Source of the DNA: Pollenia angustigena
Lineage: Eukaryota > Arthropoda > Insecta > Diptera > Polleniidae
Direction of reading: 5' to 3'
Length of the DNA: 64,000 nt
Assembly: GCA_930367215.1 (NCBI GenBank)
Contig: OV884058.1
Coordinates: 217,166,208 to 217,230,207 of the forward strand
The notes beneath the pieces were generated by a model that did no database searches, had not been told where the DNA came from, and saw nothing but the letters and a program-made list of their open reading frames with translations. Made by a program: the position numbers and the translations under genes. This document shows, piece by piece, positions 54,756 through 64,000 of this stretch (position 1 is its first letter; each line of letters opens with the position of its first letter).

Positions 54756-55004
54756 TTGCTTTCTACAGACATTCATATTATTTGTTTTTTCAATTTTCAA
54801 CGCCACAAAATAGAAGTGTTTGAAATTTAAAAATTCAAGATGAATTTCTATAGAAAGTAACAACAAAATTATAAAATATTTTTGATTTTGTTTTTGCTTT
54901 TGCTTTCGTCACTTTTTTAGCAAAAATCATCAAAACGTCACTTTGTTAATATCGGAACAAAAAATCGTCAAGATGACGATAACTCGTCAAATCTGGCAGC
55001 CCTG

Positions 55005-55394
55005 TTTTTATTATATTTATTTCTTTTGTTGACGTTTCGCTTTTATTTGACTGGAAATATGTATGTATTCCAGTATAAACAGAATTTGTTGTGTCTGTTT
55101 TCGCATTCAAATACAGAAACACTTTTATCTCATAAATCGAAAAACGATGGAATTTTTTGTTTCACACTTCATATAAGAAATTTTACGATGCGAGAAATAC
55201 AGAAACGAGCTACAGGACAAGCAAGTATTTCTATTATAGCCTTGATGTATTCGTGCTTAAACTTATTACTTCCCTGCAAAAGATTAAGAGTTAATTGTCT
55301 TAATGTCACTAGAACAATTACTAGAACAAGAAGTACTAGTGCTAACAGTGTTAGAGTTTGTATATAAAAATACTAGTGCATATGAGGACCAGTA
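55005..55394. other. No gene supported
   Basis: A 113-codon plus frame (55026-55367) is composed mainly of Leu, Arg, Ser and Thr, shows no recognisable domain and has no splice context. I treat it as incidental. Confidence 0.35.
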
Positions 55395-55402
55395 CTTGAT
55401 GT

Positions 55403-56143
55403 TAGTGCTGGGAAACTATCGATATTATCGATAGTCTGAAAATATCGAAAATATCGATAGGAAAAATATAAATATCGATAGGAAAAATATAAATATCGAT
55501 ATTTTTAGTATTTAAAATACAGATAAGAAGACATCTAACAGCAGCTATACACACACAGTTTTTTTGCCGCAAATTTTTACTTGTTATTATTAATTCGCGC
55601 TGAATTACAGCAATGAATACAAACAACAAGAATGGCAAGTAGTATGGATTGCTTAGCAGAGCTTTTTACTGCTAATTAAAGGCCTTTAAGTCGAAATGTT
55701 TATATAGGGACTGAAATGTCAAATATTTTTGTAATGCTGTAAAAAAAATCCAAATGCAAATCCAAATGCAATTGAAGCATAGGACAAAACAATGAACGAC
55801 CATTAGAGGACAAGTCCGCTAGATTGATTACCTTTTTGCGTTTAGAATTAAGAAAATTTTTTTAAGTTGCAATGGAATATCTTATAGTCCATGTTACTTC
55901 GGCTCCTTCAGAAAGGTACTTATCAATTTTTAAAAAACTGCCATCTAAAATAACGTGCGTATATACATGCGTCTCATACATTCAATAAAGTGATGAAAAC
56001 AATGGACTGTATGTAGCCTTATAAAAAATAATTAAAGTTTTCCTGCGCAAGAACAAACATTCAGTCGATAGTAATATCGATAGTGAAATCTGAACTATCG
56101 ATAAATATCGATAGTGGAAAATATCGATAGTATCCCAGCACTA
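55403..56143 (+). mobile_element. hAT element remnant with TATCGATA-rich ends, perfect 8-bp duplication
   Basis: CTTGATGT flanks both sides (55395-55402 and 56144-56151). The ends are TAGTGCTGGGA and the complement. ATCGATA/TATCGAT motifs occur about ten times near the two ends (55412-55502 and 56065-56131). A transposase tail fragment is inside. It is 741 bp. Confidence 0.92.
55830..55960 (+). pseudogene. hAT transposase C-terminal dimerisation remnant
   Basis: The plus strand reads LRLELRKFF, stop, VAMEYLIVHVTSAPSERYLS. The T-S-A-P-S-E-R motif is the hallmark of the hAT C-terminal dimerisation region. Everything before it is lost. Confidence 0.8.
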
Positions 56144-56226
56144 CTTGATGTAGAACATGGGCACTACTTGTAGACTGATTGGGTTATTAAAAGAAAATAA
56201 ATTGCAATTTTGTTATACATAGTTAC

Positions 56227-57272
56227 TAGAGTTGTCAATTATTCGCCTTTCAACTTTGTTCGAATAATTCAAATAATTATTTTTGTTCGTTCGATCAAAC
56301 GATTAAATCTAAAAAAAATTTCGATTAATCGATGAGAATAACAAATAAAAAAATTATTTTTACAAAAAAATTACTATGGAAAATCTACCATCCCATCCGC
56401 TATGCATAAAATTGTTCATCTTAACTCCAAATCGTTGCGTTACTTAAAAGCATCTTAAAACCCTTAGTTCCTTAATAATCCGATATTACTCTGGATTTTC
56501 GAAAGGAGTTGGCAGACTACTATCTTCAGCCAAACTTCTGTCAATAATTTCTTCAATAGAACAGCCGCTGTATCTCTTAATGTATTTTTCCATTGAACTT
56601 CGTTTTCAATGGTAATATTGTTACACTTACGCAAATGGTAAAGATATACATATACAGCCGTATTCATAACAAAAAGTGACCCACAGTTTGTACACTACGT
56701 ACAACCAGCCGCTAACTAGAATACCGACTTAGCTTAGCAGCTTTTTAGCCCAGAGTTAGTTCATAACGAACTTTTTTCCATCTGCTAACTTTGAATAAAT
56801 CAACTCTGAGGTCTAACAATTAGTTAATTTCTTCTCATAAAGCGCTTAAAGAACTGTAAGAATCAGTTGTCATCTCGTATTATTAATTTTGTAACGAACG
56901 AGATTTGCAACTCACCTACTCAATTGTTTGTTAAGATTTGTTTAATAAGAACAAAAAATACATTTTTGAAATACAATGAGTACTCAACACGGTTTTGCTT
57001 ACTAAACGTTGAGATAAATAACAACCAGGGCTATGGCAACAATATTTTTAACTTTCCTACATTTTGTATAAAATCACTAAAAACGTATGAGAATAAATCA
57101 AATTCTAAGCTTTTATATAATTTATTTTTAATAAAAAAAATTGTTCGATTAATCGACATTAATTAATCGATTTATTCGTTATTCGAAAATAGTCGTTTTA
57201 AAATTATTCGAACAAGAGTTTGGTTTTGTTTGATCGATTAATCGAATTATTCTTAATCGGTTGACAACTCTA
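56227..57272. mobile_element. Non-autonomous hAT-type element, perfect 8-bp duplication
   Basis: ATAGTTAC flanks both sides (56219-56226 and 57273-57280). The ends are TAGAGTTGTCAA and the complement. ATTCGAATAATT and ATTAATCGAT motifs are repeated near both ends. It is 1046 bp. Frames inside (56464-56667, 56867-57166) show no recognisable domain. Confidence 0.9.
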
Positions 57273-57318
57273 ATAGTTACATACATATTTATTTTTGTTT
57301 ATAGTTTTTATAGTCTTA

Positions 57319-57435
57319 AGACTGATTTTACCAAGTTAAGTTACAATTAACTATCAGTTATAAGTGTCAAAAACATTTTGTTAACTGGAAGTTAAAGTAA
57401 TAGTTAGTTTTAACTAAACTTGGTGATATTGGCCG
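57319..57435. mobile_element. 117-bp MITE, family M2 copy 3
   Basis: It lies in inverted orientation relative to copy 1, ends GGTGATATTGGCCG, and has TTA on both sides (57316-57318 and 57436-57438). The left end is mutated (AGACTGATTTTACC). Confidence 0.82.
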
Positions 57436-57438
57436 TTA

Positions 57439-58880
57439 AACAATTAAAAAATAAAAAAAATTAATACAATAAAACTAGATTCGAATTACAAAAAACTAGC
57501 TCATATTTGTCCTCTTATTTCCACAGATTCAATATTTTTAAAATTTTTAGAACTTTCAAAGCTCATGATCATTTATTTCAAATTATTACTTATTTTATGT
57601 ATACAAATTTTTAGTTAAACTGTTATATTCCACGCATACCTTATGAAAGGCTTAATTATGGTTGTAATGTAGTTGACGAGCCTCTAATAAGAAACGAATA
57701 CCCCTAAGGTATTGAAGGACCCCAACCGTTCTTTATATTACAAATGTATTGTGCTTTAGCATCTTTACTGTTGAATGTTGAAACAGGACTTGTGTCTGCG
57801 GCGGTTAGGAGTCATTTTATAACAAAAACTTTTGCCATACATTAAAGTCTCTTAGAGACACAGAAGACTGTGACAATCCAAGGTTAAAGTTATTTCCAAC
57901 ACTAAATTGTTGTTGGCAGTTTTAACGTAGTCGGAATGAATGTTGATCGCACACAACTCTTCATCGAGGGATCTATCTTGTCTAAGGCGAATATAAATTC
58001 ACTTTTGTTAAGACGATAATACTCAACAAGTCTTTAAAGAAGTAGAAAATGCTTAGAGGGGTATTCTTAAGTTTATAGCAATTAATTTGTTTCCTGCAAA
58101 TTAAAAATTTGTCTTATGACTCTTCTCTGAAGATTTTGTTTTTTTTCTTCATCACACGACCTTTAATCAGATTCTTAAAATAAAATAAAGTTTTTTATTT
58201 GCATTATGGAACTTTTTGAGACATAAAAAATTTAACATCTGTCACATGTTAAATAGGGATGACATTCATTTATTTTCAAAAATCGAGAAAATGCGATATC
58301 AAATCAACGTCTGTTAGAAAATACCGATGTAACGTTGTAGTAATGGCAAAAAAAAAGCTTAAAACTTTTCATAGTTAAATGCGTTTATCGAAAGTTATTT
58401 TAAAAAGTAATAAATATAATTATGCAACCATTAACTGTTGCTATCATTGGTTTTATAAGAGATGTGCAAATGTAGTGAGTGATTTGTTACACGTGAGTCA
58501 CGAGTGACAATGGTTAAAATTATATATTACAATGATTAAAACATGGAGTGCGTGAATAAAAATTTATTACATACAATTTTTTTTTGTATGAAGGGTACCC
58601 GTATCCCCTCTCTTACTCCTCCAAGATTTTGTTGGAACATTAGGTTTGTTCTAATAGTTACCCACATCTTATTTAGTGTGCCTCACTATTGAAGCTGAGG
58701 AGATATGAATTGATCCGCGAAAAAAGGCTTTTGGCCCCAGTGTGCAACGGTTGCAAAATTCGTAAATCGGTTTTATTTGTGATGCCTTGTCAACGAATTT
58801 TTTTTAGTGATGCTTTGCAATACTGCGCTTATGAAATCAGTCTATATATTTAAAAAAAGCAATAAAAATCAATTATAAAC
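57439..58880. other. No gene supported
   Basis: AT-rich, without long frames or inverted ends that I can define. CTAATAAGAAACGAATACCC and similar stretches look non-repetitive within the window, so single-copy non-coding DNA is possible here. Confidence 0.4.
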
Positions 58881-58882
58881 TA

Positions 58883-58930
58883 AAAAGTTATTAAATTTTT
58901 ACACCCAGGCGTGTCTTTTGCCCCACCCTG
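58883..58930 (-). mobile_element. Solitary mariner-type inverted repeat
   Basis: The minus strand begins CAGGGTGGGGCAAAAGACAC after TA, followed by GCCTGGGTGTAAAAATTTAA. The form is that of a mariner end (compare CAGGGTGGC at 19035). No partner is visible nearby. Confidence 0.5.
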
Positions 58931-58970
58931 TATTATAAATCCCATACTAAATTAAATGATAAGTAAGAGT

Positions 58971-59035
58971 GATATTTAAGGCTGTGCCGAATCTTTGAAA
59001 CCCTCCACCGACAGTTAGAATATTTCAGGCGTAAG
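58971..59035 (-). mobile_element. 3'-end fragment of DINE-like family A
   Basis: The minus strand reads AACTGTCGGTGGAGGGTTTC and AAAGATTCGGCACAGCC, as in 1051-1088. The hairpin is cut after the GCC. Confidence 0.7.
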
Positions 59036-59766
59036 CCCTATACTAAATTTATAAATTATTCTCCATAGAAATGGACGTCAGTATTGCAATTCCTCGCGGG
59101 TTAGACCCTACGTATGGTTATTTATTGACCGACAATCAGAAATCTTTATGCTTTTTTTCTAGTCATATATAAGTTAATTCGCCTATAAAACTTTGACGTA
59201 GTAAATTTTACTACAGTAGCATTACTTCTTACGGTTTAAGGCTTAGCCGACCCCCATTAGTTTTTGTAGCCGTCGCCGTTCGAATTTAACCTGCGGCTAC
59301 CAATTTTTGCAACAAAACACTTGCGGCGTCAAATTAAATCGGCTTAGGACTCTGATGTTTGGGTAACAAACCAAATAAAATTTATTTTCGATTTGCGTAT
59401 AAAAAATGGAAAATAGTCAGGTAAGATCTAATTTAATTTATTAATTCATAGATTTAAATTAAAAAACATTTTGATGTTAGGTAAATATTTATTATTTATA
59501 TTGGTTTTAAATCAGCTGATTTAAGTTTAAAATAGTACACTAAATTATGAGGGGTTGTTGACAACAGTCGTATTTTTTCATCTTATTATTTTAAGACTTA
59601 TGACTTTACGACACCTTGTCAATCTCCCAAATGTTATTTCTTGTCATATAGAACGAATTTGTGCCAAATCTTATATCAATCCGTGCTTGTTACCACAATT
59701 TATGCTAGTTTTTGAAAGAAAATTATCAATTTTTTAGGGTGTTGGTTCCACATTTGGACTCATAAA
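59036..59766. other. No gene supported
   Basis: Mixed AT-rich DNA; the stretch 59225-59345 is somewhat richer in GC but has no open frame of note. Confidence 0.4.
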
Positions 59767-60118
59767 CAGTGTTGCCAGTAGATTTTTCAAAAAAATACCT
59801 GCACATGCTAAAAAAAATCCGATTTTCCCTTCACGTTAAAAAAATTTCCCCTACAAAAACCCACTTTTTAAACCATAAACAACTCTGTAAATATATTTTT
59901 AAGCGATTTTAGTGAAAAGAAAACTTTTCAACCGTTTTGGACGAGAAAATATCATTAACAAAACGTTTTTTCTGTATTTATTTTAAAAATATTTCGATAT
60001 GACGAAAAATCCCTAAATTTTTGCGACAATAAGGAATCTGTCCGATTTTCCATATGCTTCTATTTTAGTGTCACAAAAACATACATGTAGTGATTTTTCC
60101 CTTCTTCTGGCAACACTG
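59767..60118. mobile_element. 352-bp hAT-type MITE
   Basis: The ends are CAGTGTTGCCAG and the complement. Flanks CTCATAAA (59759-59766) and CTCATAAC (60119-60126) agree at 7 of 8. GATTTTTCCC/GGGAAAAATC lies near both ends. Confidence 0.85.
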
Positions 60119-60227
60119 CTCATAACTCTCATCCTTCTGATAACTTAAAGTAATTTGAGACCAACATTGTTCTCTTCTTTTGAGTTTTACGAAAATGAGC
60201 GTGTTTTCAACAGTGTCCGCCTGTTGA

Positions 60228-60384
60228 CAAAAACTAACTGCCTGTTTGTAGAACGCGAGCGCAAAAGTGACTCGTTCAACTTACATTTAAAACAAAAACA
60301 AAATTTCAAAATTAGTTTTTGTCTTAAATGTAAGTTAAGCGAGTCACTTTTGTGCTCGCGTTCTACAAACAGGCAGTTAGTTTT
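60228..60384. mobile_element. 157-bp foldback element
   Basis: The arms (about 70 bp each) are nearly perfect inverse copies: AACTAACTGCCTGTTTGTAG at the left and its complement at the right. The centre AAAACAAAAACAAAATTTC resembles the centre of 24877-25015. The 87-codon frame across it is an artefact. Confidence 0.9.
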
Positions 60385-60480
60385 GAAAAATATAATTATT
60401 TTTTTTTTATTGGTTTGAGTAAAAATAACAACAATAACATTGAAAAAGAGAATTGGTCTTTGAATCTTTATTTCTTAAAT

Positions 60481-62192
60481 TTATGGATATTTTTGTCGAT
60501 AAGCCTCAACAACCTGAAGCAACAATTGTTTCCCCTCTTCATCATTAGTTAAAATTCTGTTAAAGTCTTGAATAAATATAACGCCTCCCTCAGCAGCATC
60601 ATTAACAACAAATAAGTTCTGACAGAATGTCCAACTTTCCTCAAATTCAAACGAAGTTGAAGGATCAAACTGTAGAAATTCTAGGGATAAACGAAACCAA
60701 ATCACACAAGTCTGTTAAATTTGAATAGTTTCGGCCATTTTTTAATTTGACAATTGGTTCTTTTAATTTAAGTTTTTCAACCATTTTACGTTTCTTTTCA
60801 AAACTTATATTTGAATAAAAGTCAAATCTTGACATTGATATACTAAACTAGACTTTAATATAAAGTTTCACTAGAAAAATGCAAATATCGCATAATCCAT
60901 ATGATTCATTTTTCATAAGTAAGACTTTTATGTAAAGAAACAGTTGCATCTTCTTGCCACTTGTAAATAATTATTTGTTAAACTTGGCCATGATTAAGCA
61001 AATATTTCAAATATTGAAACTTCTGGAGCAGATGTTGAATATAACATAGTTTCGAAAACGCTGCGCAATAAAATTTTGTACACATGGTGGCGGCAAGGTA
61101 GATTTATTATACTACGCCCTTTTTTCCCAGAGCACAGAGGCACCTGTGTTGATACTAGTATTTTAAAACGTTGTATTAAATGACAAGCCGTTTACTTGGT
61201 CCACAATATTCCATTTAACTTATCTTTCATAAACTGCATCCGCAATATTTTTTCCAGTTGAAGATTCTACTTTCGGTGCTCCAAAACTCACCAAAATTTC
61301 AATACGTTAAACTTTTGTGGATCCGATCAGATCTTTCATGAGCTTTCCATCAAAATGAGCTACCACCGAACCAATTTTACTAATCTATATATGATAAAAG
61401 CATTGCAACTGAATTTAAGACTACCTTTAATTAAAAATAAAAAAAAAAACCTACATTATCCGTAAAAACACCTGAAATTTCTTTAGATTCTTTTATACGG
61501 GTTTCTTGGAGCAAACGATGAATAGTTGAATGATGAATGACAAGTTCTTTTACACGGTGTCCTAATGCTTCAGCTGCTGCTATGAGAATGTGAACTGCCA
61601 TTCCATCAGACACTTTGGCATTGTCCTTTTCCGGCCTCGTTTTTGACCTTAAACAGAATATGAGCTTAAGTTTTCTGTCTCGATAGCCGTGTTGTAAATT
61701 GGTAAATTGTTAACTTCATCTTCATCAGTCCACTCCATAAGCTGACAAACATCTAGAAAATCGAAAACTGAACATTAAAAAATTAAATTGGTTCATATAC
61801 AAAACTTACCTGATTGACTCGACTTTTCCTCTTCGATCTTCCTTTTCACGTATCGATAAAATCAAATAGACACCAGCCATGCAACCAGGACGTCCTTTTT
61901 GTCTTCGCATTTCTAGAAACAGTCTATTTTCTACAATCCGAATTTTCTATAGGTCTATAGGATCTACGGTGGCAATATCAAATAACTCGTCCAGATTTTC
62001 AAGAAATGTTTTAGCAGCTTGCTTTTGGGCATTTGATCTTTTCTCAGCAAAGGTTTTTTGAATGTAATTTGGTGATAAGCATTCCAAATTAAATCAATTT
62101 TGTTTTAATTTTCGTTGGCTTTAAGTGTTTTAACGTTGAGAATGCTTCGTGCTTCTTCCGTAGTCGATTTCGATAATATTTTTGACATCTTA
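60481..62192 (-). pseudogene. Decayed DDE-like protein family member with introns
   Basis: From the right: MSKILSKSTTEEARSILNVK (62190), QAAKTFLENLDELFDIATVD, RRQKGRPGCMAGVYL with a GTAAGT donor near 61806, SDGMAVHILIAAAEALGHRV with HHSTIHR (61613-61500), VVAHFDGKLMKDLIGSTKV (about 61370-61310, one Asp), VNGLSFNTTF and NTG (61180-61145), and the end NDAAEGGVIFIQDFNRILTN followed by DEEGKQLLLQVVEAYRQKYP and a stop at 60481. I know these motifs in this order from a multicopy family in insects and cnidarians, likely a transposase. Many stops break it. I could not find terminal repeats. Confidence 0.7.
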
Positions 62193-62659
62193 ATCTTAAT
62201 TGTTATATAACTTTAGAACACTTAACACTTCAATCACAAATACTTTTATTTCACTGTTAGGACCTTCACTCAGATCAATATTTGATAACATAATAAGTAG
62301 CACCTAAAAATGGTTTTTTTTTCCTAAAAATGTAAAAAACATGGTCAAAAATTGGATTGTCCCCCCCTACCCTAGATAATATTGAATAATGTTAAGAAGA
62401 AGAAGAAAATTAAAATAGATTTTTTCATTCAGTATTTATTGAAGAAAATAATGAATCGACGCGATTAAAAAGTGAAATATGTATTAAAATTGATGTTTTG
62501 CTCATATTCACTTTTTAAATATTTGAAGTCGTTTCCGGGTCCATAAAACGTTATCGGATTCGGTCCAAACTTTACATATTTACATTTTAAATACAAAGAA
62601 ACAGTAAACTGCCCGGCGGTTTACAAAAATCTGACATTTGAAAATAAGAACACCCTTAA
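62193..62659. other. AT-rich spacer
   Basis: No gene and no clear terminal repeat of the preceding pseudogene. CCCCCCCTACCC at 62361 is a small C run. Confidence 0.4.
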
Positions 62660-62790
62660 TGTACATACATATATAAACTTTATGAAGTCTGAGATGAAAA
62701 GTAAAAACGTTTCATACGGAATGACAAACTTAGTATACTTTCATTCACCATTATTGGTGGTGGAGGGTATAAAATCAACTTGTATGTGAT
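62660..62790 (-). mobile_element. 5'-end fragment of DINE-like family A
   Basis: The minus strand reads TTTTATACCCTCCACCACCA, then AAGTTTGTCATTCCGTATG and CATCTCAGACTTCATAAAG, as in 1540-1640. Nothing further of the element follows. Confidence 0.7.
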
Positions 62791-63170
62791 TTCTAACAAG
62801 AAAAAAAAAATATCGTCCGACAGAGAACGCTTTGCGACATAGGCTGATATACAAAACATCGTGGTACATATGTACATTGAAGTCAAAACTAACAATGTAT
62901 GATCCCGTTTAACGATACACAGCTTTCTGTTTACTTGTCAACATATAATATCAATTTGCGAAGATGTTAACATAAGAAATACTCAAAGCTTAAAATCCAC
63001 ATCTTTATAAGATCTATCTCATTTTATTCCATTCTACTAGAAAAGTAGCAATAAGTTCTTTTATTATTGTGGCATCACCTTATTTTATCCCTTTGACAAT
63101 TTTTAATAACCTCTTAAAAATACCTAAGTAATGTTTTTTAAACTTTTCATTACAAAAAAAAAAAAAAAAA

Positions 63171-63861
63171 CAAGTAAGAAAGTATATTCGGTCAAGCCCG
63201 ACCATATGTACCCTTCACCACAGTATTAAAAACACATCATGCTTATGTGTCCATGTAAATATGGATTTATCTATGTTTATAAACTTCATGAAAATCGGTT
63301 TGAAAGTTAAGGAGAGGCAGAAATTGCCCCCTGCCTCCCCTTGTGGTCCTATTTTTTAAAAACTGTATAGCTAATGTGTCCCTTTAGATAAGGATCTATC
63401 TATGTGTCCCTATAGATATGGATCTATCTATGTTTTAAATTTCATTAAAATCGGTTTGAGAGGCAGAAATTGCCCCTATCTCCCCACGTGGTTTATACAT
63501 TTTGTGTCCATATAGATATGGATCTATCTATGTTTTATATTTCATTAAAATCGGTTTGATAGTTTCTGAGAGGAAGAAATTTCCCCCTATCTTCCCTTGT
63601 GGTCCTACGATTCGGCCCATATTCAATAGGCTTGGTCCTTATGCCAATAAGAACCTATGACCCAAATTTTATCAAATTATCTCCAAAATTGCGACCTGTA
63701 CTTTGCGCACAAGGTTACATGGACAGCCAGCCAGCGAGCCGGACGGACATCGTTAGTTCGACTCAGAAAGTGATTCTGAGTAGATCGGTATACTTTAAGG
63801 CGTTACACACATCAGCACAAATGTATAATACCCTCTCCACTATTGTGGTGTGGGTATAATA
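63171..63861 (-). mobile_element. Helentron/DINE-like element, family B, copy 3
   Basis: CAAGTAAG at the left is the inverse of the CTTACTTG end. Then follow the TCGGTCAAGCCCGACC stem-loop, a sub-terminal repeat, three to four monomers with GTGGTCCTA blocks, and the 5' end near 63861 (CACTATTGTGGTGTGGGTATA). It is the near mirror copy of 6592-7310 in monomer number. Confidence 0.65.
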
Positions 63862-64000
63862 AGTTGTATGGACTCAAGTTGTATGGAAGCAAAATTCATG
63901 CTCAATGTACCCAGCGTTACCGTTATGCGACTAAAGTCGCATTTTTGCCCCTTTTTTAATGCCATGCCACTTTCTTTGGCCCTTTATTTTAAATCCCCTT
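63862..64000. other. Window end, unresolved
   Basis: CCAGCGTTACCGTTATGCGA at 63931 followed by an ATTTTTGCCCC tract resembles the start of 15381 (CCAGGGTTACCGTTGG), so a further element may begin here and run out of the window. Confidence 0.35.

Larger units (their letters stand above)
52845..54925. repeat. Foldback arms split by a LINE insertion
   Basis: AAGCAAAAACAAAATCAAAA and ATATTTTATAAATTTGTTGTTGC at 52847-52890 are the inverse of 54862-54905. The LINE 52900-54755 sits inside the palindrome. The central AAAACAAAAT block resembles the other foldbacks at 24877-25015 and 60228-60384. Confidence 0.7.
51628..55004. mobile_element. Possible large hAT-like element (weak call)
   Basis: CAGTGTTGCCAGAT at 51628 and the complement of CAGGGCTGCCAGAT ending at 55004 could be a pair of hAT ends. 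The 8-bp flanks agree at only 5 positions. AAATCGTC/GACGAT motifs occur near the right end. Removing the inner LINE leaves about 1.5 kb. It may equally be two unrelated ends. Confidence 0.35.

Noticed and set aside
55026..55367. 113-codon plus frame as a gene
   Set aside because: No domain, odd composition and no splice or promoter context.
60155..60418. 87-codon plus frame
   Set aside because: It runs through the palindromic foldback 60228-60384, so the residues only mirror the repeat.

Overview
The window looks like AT-rich nuclear DNA from a fly (Diptera), probably a species with a large, repeat-filled genome such as a calyptrate. The organism call is an inference. It rests on mariner, hAT, PIF-type, pogo, Helitron and Helentron/DINE-type elements, R1/LOA-like and Jockey/CR1-like LINEs, and fly-style short introns. 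I see no rRNA, no functional tRNA, no CRISPR array and no bacterial operon structure.

Almost everything here is transposon, tandem repeat or their debris. The probable host-gene signals are on the minus strand: two coding exons in the same phase at 48461-48268 and 48099-47941, a possible first coding exon at 11810-11616, and a TATA/Inr promoter candidate near 35433-35466. I recognise none of the products.

Region by region. 1-2947: two Helentron/DINE-like elements with central arrays of about 152 bp. 3111-6152: a deleted mariner and nested 3-bp-target MITEs holding a tRNA-derived SINE. 6592-10183: a second DINE-like family, a hAT element with a perfect 8-bp duplication, and a Helitron inside a CCCAGCGG-ended element. 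11.6-13.5 kb: the candidate exon and another DINE-like copy. 14-19.9 kb: mariner debris, a 28-bp perfect hairpin, a third DINE-like family and a deleted mariner with both ends. 20.7-27.1 kb: a pogo-like element that keeps the CENP-B-type helix-turn-helix, a LINE split by a 2.8 kb hAT-type foldback, and a mariner pseudogene. 28.5-36.7 kb: LINE scraps, two hAT elements, three evenly spaced palindromes and MITEs. 37-48 kb: minisatellites with 17-bp and 18-bp units that share the motif AAAAGGTACTTTT, each broken by a TA-target pogo-like element. The second is also broken by a 4008-bp DNA transposon (43705-47712) with about 520-bp inverted repeats, an AAA target duplication and a two-exon gene for a 612-codon DDE-like protein. 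49-55 kb: two LINEs and Helitron debris. 55.4-60.4 kb: three more hAT insertions, one carrying a SAPSER-type remnant. 60.5-62.2 kb: a decayed copy of a second DDE-like family. 62.6-63.9 kb: DINE-like ends.

The most interesting object is the 43705-47712 transposon. Its boundaries, target duplication and intron can all be read directly, and its target before insertion can be inferred from the minisatellite unit. Its superfamily is uncertain; the CAC...GTG ends and 3-bp duplication suggest the CMC/Chapaev3 group. Target duplications and nesting let many insertions be ordered in time.
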